The position numbers and the translations under genes were made by a program. From Limnochordia bacterium (GTDB lineage: Bacteria; Bacillota; Limnochordia; Darwinibacteriales; SLO01): 9,178 bases of DNA. Below the pieces are notes generated by a model. It was not told the DNA's origin. It saw nothing but the letters and a program-made list of their open reading frames with translations, and did not search any database. Of this stretch, positions 1-5,806 are shown piece after piece. Location of the stretch: NCBI GenBank assembly GCA_007132635.1, contig SLOG01000236.1, positions 1 to 9,178 of the forward strand. Reading direction: 5' to 3'. Within the stretch, counting starts at the first letter, position 1. Each line of letters starts with the position of its first letter.

Positions 1-791
1 GGAACAGCCAACTCGGCGGCAGCTGAGGGAGTGGGGGCCCTTTGGTCAGCGACCAAGTCAGCGATCGTGAAGTCGGTTTCGTGTCCAACACCAGAGATAA
101 CGGGAATGGAACACTGGCGAATCGCACGCGCCACTTGTTCGTCGTTGAATGTCCAAAGCTCCTCAATTGACCCTCCCCCACGCACAAGAAGAACAACGTC
201 TGCCCCAGAGGCTTCGGCGAGAGAAAACGCCCGGACGACACTGGCAGGGCCTTCATCCCCCTGCACGATAGCTGGCACAACAACAACCGGCATTCCAGGA
301 AAGCGCCGCTGAGTTACACTCAAGACATCACGCAGAGCAGCACTGGTTGGCGAAGTTATGACCGCGACGCGGCGCGGTAGAGCGGGCAAGAGTCGCTTGG
401 CTTCTGGAGCAAAGAGTCCTTCAGCGGCAAGCTTTTCTTTAAGCTGTTCGTATGCCAAGTGAAGATCACCCAAACCCTGCGGCAGAAGCTCATTCACGTA
501 CAGCTGGTATTCGCCATTCGGTTCATAAAGACCAATGCTCCCCAATGCTGCCGCGGTCTGCCCATTTTCTGGACGGAACCGTAGATAACGGTTCCGTCCG
601 CGGAACATGACTGCCTTGACTCGGCTCCTGTCATCCTTAAGTGTAAAGTACATGTGTCCGGAACTATGGTGCTTGAAGTTTGAGATCTCACCAACGACAG
701 CCAACTCCATCAACTCCGGCACTTCGATGCAGCCCTTTATTCGAGTTGTCAATTCGCTCACTGTCAGCATTCTAAGACTCAAATGTATCAT
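1..791 (-). CDS. xseA: Exodeoxyribonuclease VII large subunit (N-terminal part, runs off left edge)
   Basis: Large, catalytic subunit of exonuclease VII, which with XseB degrades single-stranded DNA to oligonucleotides in repair. About 260 of the usual 400-450 residues are visible; the C-terminus lies beyond the left edge. Counting from the ATG at 770, an OB-fold occupies about residues 1-100 (GEISNFKHHSSGHMYFTLKD at 28-47), followed by the conserved core: VITSPTSAALRD (137-148), LVRGGGSIEELWTFNDE (195-211) and ISGVGHETDFTIAD (225-238). The start is ambiguous. ATG 770 lies one base after the upstream stop but has only a weak GAG as ribosome site. In-frame ATG 791 (AGGTG upstream, 20-base overlap with the preceding gene) and TTG 782 (AAGGGA nine bases upstream) are alternatives, and I chose 791. 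Identity is certain from motifs and from the nusB...xseA context seen in other Bacillota. xseB is expected next, outside the window. Confidence 0.95.
   Translation of the reverse strand, partial: MIHLSLRMLTVSELTTRIKGCIEVPELMELAVVGEISNFKHHSSGHMYFTLKDDRSRVKAVMFRGRNRYLRFRPENGQTAAALGSIGLYEPNGEYQLYVNELLPQGLGDLHLAYEQLKEKLAAEGLFAPEAKRLLPALPRRVAVITSPTSAALRDVLSVTQRRFPGMPVVVVPAIVQGDEGPASVVRAFSLAEASGADVVLLVRGGGSIEELWTFNDEQVARAIRQCSIPVISGVGHETDFTIADLVADQRAPTPSAAAELAV
571..599. repeat. Perfect 11-bp inverted repeat inside xseA
   Basis: The arms GGACGGAACCG (571-581) and CGGTTCCGTCC (589-599) are exact reverse complements around a 7-base loop. In xseA the repeat spans codons for the conserved OB-fold stretch RGRNRYLRFRP. 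The repeat is seen directly; any role as mRNA hairpin or protein site is inference, and constrained codons (several Arg) could produce it by chance. Confidence 0.7.
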
Positions 792-1755
792 TCCCTTCCC
801 AACACCTATCAACAGGACCATAGCGACGAAGCGCCAGAATTGCCGCACCCACGGCGTTGTCCACAGACAACTTTGGTGTGGCAGAGTACAGTGACAGCCT
901 CGCTGCAAAACGTTCGCTCAAATACCCGGCAATCTGCCGATTCGCCATGACACCCCCCGCCAACAGCACAGAGCGACAGCCAGTGTGTTTCTCTGCCCAC
1001 AAAAGGACGCCCTCTAGGGTCCGAGCTACACAGGAAAACACAGAGTACGCAATGTCAGCCGGAGCAGCCCTATCGACCGCCCGCCGGGCAGCAGACTCAG
1101 GACCCGAAAAGCTCATTTGTCCATTACTATGTACGGATGGAAACTGAAGATCATGGCCGGCCAGCGCTGCTAAGCTTTCCAGCTGCGGCCCAGCCGGAAA
1201 ATGCAGACCAAGGGCTACCCCGATACGATCCACAAACTGACCGGCATGTAGATCGCCAGCCGTTCCTAGAGCCTCTATCTCTAGATCACTTTCGCAGCGT
1301 TTCACCAGGAGAAGATCGGTTGTCCCACCCGATACATGCAGCGCGAGAAAGACGTCATCCTTGAGGCCTGGCGCCGTGCTGAGCGCAGCCCAAATATGGT
1401 TCTCCTGATGCGACGTCTCACTCCAAGGTATATTGAGTGCCGCTGCCAAAGACTTAGCTAGCCCCAACCCTGGAAGAAAAACCGGCATGTACGAGTCAAC
1501 CAGCGGACGCGGCCGGCTGCTGACACAGATACCGGCTGCGGTCCAGCCAGATGTATGGGCAAATAGTAATTCCGCCAAAGCTGGAAGGTTCTGAACATGC
1601 TGAAAAAAAGCCTCCGATTGACGAAGGCCCCGTGTATTCTCCCGTACCTGCAGCGCTTGACGGAAGTCACCCAACACAACCGCCATATCATCAACTGCTG
1701 CGAACGACGTCGTGTAATTACTGGTATCAATGCCGAGAAAAAGATGCCTTGGCAC
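772..1755 (-). CDS. TsaD/Kae1-like paralog (Gcp family, 'O-sialoglycoprotein endopeptidase' type), function unknown
   Basis: A 327-residue ASKHA-fold protein related to TsaD, the subunit that transfers threonylcarbamoyl to A37 of ANN-decoding tRNAs. It opens with LGIDTSNYTTS (7-17), a phosphate-binding signature. The metal-binding HxxxH is present as HQENH (116-120) where TsaD usually has HxEGH. SGGTTDLL (142-149) stands for SGGHTxL, AGQFVDRIGVALGL (171-184) for the GEAFDKVAKLLGL segment, GGVMAN (267-272) for GGVxxN, and D299 in SVDNA is the expected last metal ligand. The usual FSGLKT is FSGPES (216-221). The metal ligands survive while substrate-facing segments differ, so this is more likely a paralog than the housekeeping TsaD. 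GTG starts immediately after the nusB stop (TAG then GTG), with GGTGG upstream, and the first motif follows at the expected distance. It sits between nusB and xseA, where B. subtilis has folD. Old 'sialoglycoprotease' names are not evidence of protease activity. Confidence 0.85.
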   Translation of the reverse strand: MPRHLFLGIDTSNYTTSFAAVDDMAVVLGDFRQALQVRENTRGLRQSEAFFQHVQNLPALAELLFAHTSGWTAAGICVSSRPRPLVDSYMPVFLPGLGLAKSLAAALNIPWSETSHQENHIWAALSTAPGLKDDVFLALHVSGGTTDLLLVKRCESDLEIEALGTAGDLHAGQFVDRIGVALGLHFPAGPQLESLAALAGHDLQFPSVHSNGQMSFSGPESAARRAVDRAAPADIAYSVFSCVARTLEGVLLWAEKHTGCRSVLLAGGVMANRQIAGYLSERFAARLSLYSATPKLSVDNAVGAAILALRRYGPVDRCWEGNDTFES

Positions 1756-2175
1756 CTAATCACCACCGCTGAGGCTGACAACCGAGCCCAGAATGCCGTT
1801 CACGAACTTCGGGGATTGGGCATCGCTGAATCTTTTCGCCAGATCCACCGCTTCGTTAACACTGACTTTCATAGGCACGTCTTCAAGAAAACGTATCTCG
1901 AAGATGGCAAGCCGTAAGATATTGCGATCAACCCGGGCCAGCCTTTGGACTTTCCAGTCCAAACTGCAGCTGTTGATCCAGCGATCCAATTCCTGCATGT
2001 GCTGCATGACCCCTCTAACTACAAGAGCCACATATTCGCTGTCCTGTGTCTCCAGTGATACCTGCGATAATCGGTCTTCAAGGACAGAGTCTATGTCCGG
2101 TTGTGCTTTCACCTCAGCAATATCCAGCTGAAAAAGGGTCTGAAGAGCTGTCTGCCGAGCAATTCTCCTGCTCAT
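1756..2175 (-). CDS. nusB: Transcription antitermination factor NusB
   Basis: All-helical RNA-binding protein of 139 residues that pairs with ribosomal protein S10 (NusE), binds boxA RNA and helps RNA polymerase read through rRNA operons. The N-terminal SRRIARQTALQTLFQLDI (2-19) is the typical NusB opening, with the arginine-rich helix used in RNA binding. The C-terminal half carries LARVDRNILRLAIFEI (79-94), VPMKVSVNEAVDLAKRFSD (100-118) and the closing FVNGILGSV (124-132), all family hallmarks. Full length for the family. The ATG is preceded by GAGGTG five bases away. It follows amaP after a 116-base gap that contains a long inverted repeat and directly abuts the TsaD-like gene. The same nusB-after-asp23 placement is seen in B. 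subtilis (yqhY-nusB). Confidence 0.97.
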   Translation of the reverse strand: MSRRIARQTALQTLFQLDIAEVKAQPDIDSVLEDRLSQVSLETQDSEYVALVVRGVMQHMQELDRWINSCSLDWKVQRLARVDRNILRLAIFEIRFLEDVPMKVSVNEAVDLAKRFSDAQSPKFVNGILGSVVSLSGGD

Positions 2176-2209
2176 TGGTTCACCTCAGTCACTAAAACAC
2201 TTACATACC

Positions 2210-2275
2210 GCCTTGGATCCCACTCCAAGAGTATACCCCCGACGGGTATACTCTTGGAGTAGGATCCTAGAAGGC
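2210..2275. repeat. Long near-perfect inverted repeat between amaP and nusB
   Basis: A 17-bp perfect stem (2222-2238 with 2244-2260) encloses the 5-base loop CCGAC. After one C/A mismatch a further 6 bp pair (GGATCC at 2215-2220 with 2262-2267), then after a 3-base bulge 5 more (GCCTT with AAGGC), about 28 bp in all. It fills most of the only sizeable gap in the second gene cluster. On the coding (minus) strand it is not followed by a real T-tract, only GTGTTTTAG some ten bases on. On the plus strand seven Ts (2282-2288) come six bases after it. It could be an mRNA processing or attenuation structure, a terminator for antisense transcription, or a small repeat element. No reading frame lies in it. 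Confidence 0.85.
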
Positions 2276-2291
2276 AACTGCTTTTTTTGTC

Positions 2292-2819
2292 TCAGAGTTT
2301 AGCCTTCGCTGGGGCAGCGACGCTGCGCACGACCACTTGGACATCCCCAATTTCAATGCCTATTGTCTGCCGCAGACAGTGGCCGACATCCTTCTGCACC
2401 TTCTCCGTGACATCGGGTATCTTCACGCCCGGAAGCAGATGCAGATCCAACTCCACCTGCAGCGGATCACGTGCGACAAAGCGGATCGCAACCCGGCGCA
2501 CCCCGTCTATTCCCTCAATGGCCTGCTTGATCACGCTCCGAACACTGTCGAAGGAGACGTGGACAGTACCAAGGTCTGTCTGCTTGACAACAGCCTCATC
2601 GTTGAGATTTCTAGTCTCGTACCACCCAAAAAGGATCAGGTAGACACCCAACAAACCAAGCATCAAACTGATGATGACAGCATCAAAAAAGCCATATGTC
2701 AACTGGAGAACCCACTCCAGGGGTGCGCGCACACCAAATGCGCCCAAACCCAATAGAACCCCCATGGCGAGAAGAAGCAGACCTCCACTTAGCGAAACCA
2801 AACGATCAACCAGCGACAT
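2292..2819 (-). CDS. amaP: Alkaline shock response membrane anchor protein AmaP
   Basis: A 175-residue membrane protein. Two hydrophobic helices lie at about 10-28 (SGGLLLLAMGVLLGLGAF) and 48-66 (VIISLMLGLLGVYLILFGW), then a soluble domain of about 105 residues with alternating beta-type segments (TVHVSFDSVRSVIKQAI, VRRVAIRFVA, LQVELDLHL, VEVV-like VQVVV). This layout matches the Asp23 membrane anchor of Bacillota, where AmaP tethers Asp23 at the inner face of the membrane. The soluble part resembles the Asp23 fold itself. The ATG follows the asp23 stop with no gap (TAG then ATG), so the two are surely co-translated; a modest GGGTG lies six bases upstream of the start. No DUF2273 gene, often found with this pair, is present. 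The name rests on topology, length and adjacency to asp23; family membership is likely, exact role inferred. Confidence 0.88.
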   Translation of the reverse strand: MSLVDRLVSLSGGLLLLAMGVLLGLGAFGVRAPLEWVLQLTYGFFDAVIISLMLGLLGVYLILFGWYETRNLNDEAVVKQTDLGTVHVSFDSVRSVIKQAIEGIDGVRRVAIRFVARDPLQVELDLHLLPGVKIPDVTEKVQKDVGHCLRQTIGIEIGDVQVVVRSVAAPAKAKL

Positions 2820-3224
2820 CTATTTCACCCGGGCCGGAGACTCTTCTGCCTTTTCCTCACTGACCGTCTGATGCTGGAAGTGGACGCCGAGAATGTGGAT
2901 ATTCACCTCTACTACCCTCAAACCAGTCATGACCTCAATCGCACGTTTCACGTTGGCCTGGATCTCCTGCGAAACTCCTGGGATATTGACGCCATATTCG
3001 ACAACCACAAATAAATCAACCGCAGTTTCGTGTTCTCCAACTTCCACTTTGACGCCTTTCGATAGGTTTTTCCGGCCCAAGAGTTCGGCGATCCCTCCGG
3101 CAATGCCGCCGCTCATTCCTGCTACACCTTCGATCTCGGTGGCAGCCAAACCGGCAATTATGCCCACAACCTCATTGGCTATTTTCAGTTCGCCCAATTC
3201 CGTACGAATGTTCTCATCCGCCAT
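2820..3224 (-). CDS. Asp23/Gls24 family envelope stress response protein
   Basis: A 134-residue soluble protein of the Asp23 (DUF322) family. The N-terminal LGELKIANEVVGIIAGLAAT (11-30), EIEGVAGMSGG, the glycine-rich patch before LLGRKNLSKGVKVEV, VDLFVVVEYGVNIPGVSQEIQANVKRAIEVMTGL and VVEVNIHILGVHF are the family signature in order. The tail after residue 115 is charged and probably disordered. Family members form filaments or membrane-bound assemblies linked to cell-wall stress. The member at this position in B. subtilis, YqhY, lies downstream of accBC and has been connected with lipid synthesis. The ATG has a strong AGGGAGGTG six bases upstream. A perfect extended -10 box lies in the short gap to accC, so this gene may start its own transcript as well as being read through from accC. 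It precedes its presumed anchor, amaP, without a gap. Confidence 0.94.
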   Translation of the reverse strand: MADENIRTELGELKIANEVVGIIAGLAATEIEGVAGMSGGIAGGIAELLGRKNLSKGVKVEVGEHETAVDLFVVVEYGVNIPGVSQEIQANVKRAIEVMTGLRVVEVNIHILGVHFQHQTVSEEKAEESPARVK

Positions 3225-3248
3225 CGTGGCACCTCCCTAACTATCTTC

Positions 3249-3257
3249 ATTATAGCA
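3249..3257 (-). promoter_or_regulatory. Candidate extended -10 promoter upstream of asp23
   Basis: On the minus strand the accC-asp23 gap reads TGCTATAAT, a perfect -10 hexamer (3254-3249) with the TGn extension (3257-3255) that can replace a good -35. No convincing -35 sits 16-18 bases upstream. The predicted start, around 3242, would leave a leader of some 18 bases holding the AGGGAGGTG ribosome site. A promoter here would let asp23-amaP be induced apart from accBC. Confidence 0.55.
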
Positions 3258-3274
3258 GAGCCTTACCATCACCG

Positions 3275-4645
3275 CTACCCATGAGCTGCCGAGCGTTCAA
3301 CTAAAGCCTCTTCCAGGTATTTTGTTGATATGTCGCCACCAGCGAACCTCGAATCCGCAAGGATCCACTGATGCAGCCCAACGTTGGTTCGAATCCCTCG
3401 TACATCCACCTCTCTCAGCGCGCTCTGCATGCGCAGGATTGCCTCTTCGCGATCCATACCCCAGCAGATGAGTTTGCCAAACATAGGATCATAGTAAGGA
3501 GAGATCACATATCCCGAGTACACATGGCTGTCCCACCGTACACCGTGGCCGCCAGGTATATGGAGAAAATCAATGCGCCCCGGTGAGGGGATGAATTTCT
3601 TGTCCGGGTCTTCTGCATTCAGTCTACACTCGATAGCATGGGAAATTGGTTGGATCTGAGACTGTTCATAACCCAGTTCCATCTCAGCAGCAATACGAAT
3701 CTGCTCTTTGACCAAGTCCACCCCATATACCATCTCCGTCACCGGATGCTCTACCTGAATGCGCGTGTTCATCTCCATGAAGTAAAATTTTCCATCCTCA
3801 TCAAGCAGAAACTCCATTGTCCCGGCATTTCTATAGTTTACAGCAGCGGCACCCTTGACAGCAGCTTGACCCATTTGACTACGCAATCGTTCACTAACTG
3901 CAGGAGACGGTGCTTCTTCAATGATCTTCTGATGACGGCGCTGAATTGAGCATTCGCGTTCGCCAAAATGGACAACGTGGCCGTGGTTATCAGCCAGGAT
4001 CTGCACCTCAATGTGGCGCGGCCGTTCAATGAACTTCTCAATGTAAACCTCGTCACTTCCAAAAGCAGCTTGAGCTTCCGTTCTTGCTAGAGTGTAGCCC
4101 CTGGCCAATTCCTCGGCATTGCGAGCTACCCGCATTCCTTTGCCGCCGCCACCTGCGGACGCCTTGACGATCACGGGATACCCCATATCTCTTGCCAGAG
4201 CCACAGCATCGTCCTGCCGCGCCACTGGACCATCACTCCCCGGCACCACAGGGACACCAGCCTTGAGCATTGTCTCTTTCGCCACAGACTTGTCCCCAAG
4301 CAGCGAGATCTGATCCGCAGTAGGCCCAATAAATGTCAATCCGTGGGTCTCACAGATATCGGCAAACTCTGCCCGTTCACTGAGATAACCATAACCAGGG
4401 TGAATGGCATCAGCGCCAGCGAGAAGCGCTGCACTCATGATGTTGGGTATATCGAGGTAGCTGCGAGTAGATGGCGCCGGCCCAACACAGAAAGCTCGGT
4501 CCGCGAAGCGTACATGAAGGGAGTCACGATCTGCCTCGGAATAGACTGCGACCGTTTCGACGCTCAACTCCCGGCATGCTCTGATAATCCGCAGCGCGAT
4601 CTCTCCTCGATTGGCAATCAGAACTCTCCTAAACAATCCGTTCAC
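3275..4645 (-). CDS. accC: Acetyl-CoA carboxylase, biotin carboxylase subunit
   Basis: ATP-dependent carboxylation of biotin carried on AccB, the first half-reaction of acetyl-CoA carboxylase, which makes malonyl-CoA for fatty acid synthesis. At 456 residues it is full length. The N-terminal fold has RVLIANRGEIALRIIRACRE (7-26) and HPGYGYLSE (82-90). The ATP-grasp centre has the catalytic lysine in VIVKASAGGGGKGMR (158-172), EKFIERPRHIEVQ (203-215) and HFGERECSIQRRHQK (226-240). The carboxylate-binding segment MEMNTRIQVEHPVTE (290-304) and the C-terminal AIECRLNAEDP follow. The start is GTG, two bases after the accB stop, with GGGAG five bases upstream; the alternative downstream starts would cut into the fold. 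It is coupled to accB. accA and accD are not in this window. Confidence 0.98.
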   Translation of the reverse strand: MNGLFRRVLIANRGEIALRIIRACRELSVETVAVYSEADRDSLHVRFADRAFCVGPAPSTRSYLDIPNIMSAALLAGADAIHPGYGYLSERAEFADICETHGLTFIGPTADQISLLGDKSVAKETMLKAGVPVVPGSDGPVARQDDAVALARDMGYPVIVKASAGGGGKGMRVARNAEELARGYTLARTEAQAAFGSDEVYIEKFIERPRHIEVQILADNHGHVVHFGERECSIQRRHQKIIEEAPSPAVSERLRSQMGQAAVKGAAAVNYRNAGTMEFLLDEDGKFYFMEMNTRIQVEHPVTEMVYGVDLVKEQIRIAAEMELGYEQSQIQPISHAIECRLNAEDPDKKFIPSPGRIDFLHIPGGHGVRWDSHVYSGYVISPYYDPMFGKLICWGMDREEAILRMQSALREVDVRGIRTNVGLHQWILADSRFAGGDISTKYLEEALVERSAAHG

Positions 4646-4647
4646 CT

Positions 4648-5118
4648 CTACTCCCTGGGATCAACCAAAAACAAGGGCTGTCCGTATTCCACCGGCTGAC
4701 CGTTATCAACCATGATGGATACGATTCGGCCATTTAACTCAGAATCAATCTCATTCATGAGTTTCATCGCCTCAATGATACAGAGGGTTTGCCCCTCTTC
4801 AACCACATCGCCCTCACTGACAAAGGGAGCCGAATTGGGCGACGGCGCTCCATAAAATGTGCCGACCATGGGAGCCACCACAGTCACCAGGTTGCTTTCA
4901 TCCTCTTCCACAGCGTCCGGCGTCTGGGAGTGGACAGCGCCCACGCCGGACTCGTCGGCCAGCGGTGAAGACGCCGAACCACTCGGGACCACCCCTGAAG
5001 GCGCGTCTGCCCGCTGTTTGGCGATCCGAATCTTGTATCCATCCGCCTCTAGTTCGAAGTCAGCTATGTCACTTGCACTGATAACCTTGATCAACTCCTG
5101 AATATCCTTGAAATCCAT
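4648..5118 (-). CDS. accB: Acetyl-CoA carboxylase, biotin carboxyl carrier protein
   Basis: Carries biotin between the carboxylase (AccC) and carboxyltransferase (AccAD) subunits. Of 156 residues, 1-35 form the conserved N-terminal region (IQELIKVISASDIADFELE). Residues 36-76 are an Ala/Ser/Pro/acidic flexible linker. Residues 78-154 form the biotinyl/lipoyl domain: VVAPMVGTFYGAPSPNSAPF, then EGDVVEEGQTLCIIEAMKLM with biotin-accepting Lys119 in the EAMKLM motif, and the closing GQPVEYGQPLFLV. The ATG is well supported by AGGAGG six bases upstream. The gene opens a new unit: an intrinsic terminator separates it from efp, so accB should have its own promoter in or near the 95-base gap, although I cannot point to one with confidence. 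No FapR-type palindrome was recognised there. Confidence 0.98.
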   Translation of the reverse strand: MDFKDIQELIKVISASDIADFELEADGYKIRIAKQRADAPSGVVPSGSASSPLADESGVGAVHSQTPDAVEEDESNLVTVVAPMVGTFYGAPSPNSAPFVSEGDVVEEGQTLCIIEAMKLMNEIDSELNGRIVSIMVDNGQPVEYGQPLFLVDPRE

Positions 5119-5170
5119 CCTTAACCTCCTAACTGCAGTCAGACGCCCGACCTCAAAACATCATTTCGGG

Positions 5171-5206
5171 AAAAGGAAAAGACCCTTCCCCGAGGGGTAA
5201 AGGGTT
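5171..5206 (-). terminator. Intrinsic terminator after efp
   Basis: Read on the minus strand, the stop of efp is followed within about ten bases by an imperfect GC-rich hairpin: ACCCTT...CCC pairs with GGG...AAGGGT around a tight CTCG-type loop, with a two-base bulge on one side. The hairpin is followed at once by CTTTTCCTTTTCC. Stem, position and T-rich tail fit a rho-independent terminator that ends the yqeG-to-efp unit. Confidence 0.8.
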
Positions 5207-5213
5207 CCTGAAG

Positions 5214-5771
5214 TCAAGCCCGCGACATGTAGTCGCCTGAGCGCGTATCAACTTTTATGTCCGTTCCCTCGTCGACAAACAATGGCACGTGTACGACCAA
5301 TCCGGTCTCCAAGGTCGCTGGTTTCGTGGCACCCGTCGCCGTGTCGCCTCTTACACCAGGGTCCGTTTGGGTTACCTTTAACACAACGGTTGTGGGCAGA
5401 TCAACGCCGATAGCTCTGCCTTGGTAAAATTGAATGCCAATCGTCATATTCTCTTTGAGATACTTAGGCGCTTCACCCAAATCGTCGCTCCGCAGCGAGA
5501 TCTGCTCATAAGTAGACGCATCCATGAAGAAAAACTCGTCATCGGCGCTGTAGAGAAACTGCATTTGCTTTGTCTCCACGTGTGCGCGGCCAACTTTCTC
5601 TCCACCGCGGAATGTACGCTCTTGAACGGCCCCCGTCTCCAGATGCTTCAGTTTCGTCCTGACAAATGCGGCCCCTTTTCCTGGCTTGACGTGCAAAAAG
5701 TCCACTACGCTGTACGCTTCGCCATCTAGTTCAATCGTAAGACCGGTCCGTAAATCGTTGACAGATATCAT
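5214..5771 (-). CDS. efp: Translation elongation factor P
   Basis: Binds ribosomes stalled at consecutive prolines, between the P and E sites, and speeds peptide bond formation. The 185 residues hold the usual three beta-barrel domains: a KOW-like N-terminal domain (about 1-65), a middle OB domain (about 66-127) and a C-terminal OB domain (about 130-185, ending TRSGDYMSRA). The loop HVKPGKGAAF (27-36) places Lys32 at the tip. In Bacillus-type EF-P this lysine is post-translationally modified; no modification gene is visible here. The signature KxLxENMTIGIQFYQGRAIGVDLP lies near 104-126. The ATG is preceded by AAAGGA nine bases away, and 35 bases separate it from the pepP stop. It is the last gene before a terminator. 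The pepP-efp pairing is common in Bacillota. Confidence 0.98.
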   Translation of the reverse strand: MISVNDLRTGLTIELDGEAYSVVDFLHVKPGKGAAFVRTKLKHLETGAVQERTFRGGEKVGRAHVETKQMQFLYSADDEFFFMDASTYEQISLRSDDLGEAPKYLKENMTIGIQFYQGRAIGVDLPTTVVLKVTQTDPGVRGDTATGATKPATLETGLVVHVPLFVDEGTDIKVDTRSGDYMSRA

Positions 5772-5806
5772 GGGTCTTCGTCCTTTCGTCTAAGAATCCG
5801 CAGCTG

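Noticed and set aside
31..894. Plus-strand open frames opposite xseA and the TsaD-like gene (31-312, 607-894)
   Set aside because: They are antisense to strongly conserved coding sequence, have low-complexity translations with no recognisable domain and no good ribosome sites.
2268..2290. Ordinary intrinsic terminator for amaP in the minus direction
   Set aside because: The T-run (2282-2288) is on the plus strand; in the direction of the genes the stem is followed by GGTATGTAAGTG with no adjacent T-tract.
2287..2756. Overlapping plus-strand open frames opposite amaP
   Set aside because: Two different frames are open over the same stretch opposite a clear membrane protein gene; shadows of its codon pattern.
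5119..5170. accB promoter or FapR operator in the efp-accB gap
   Set aside because: TTGAGG is present on the minus strand, but nothing like a -10 lies at proper spacing, and no FapR-like palindrome is visible.
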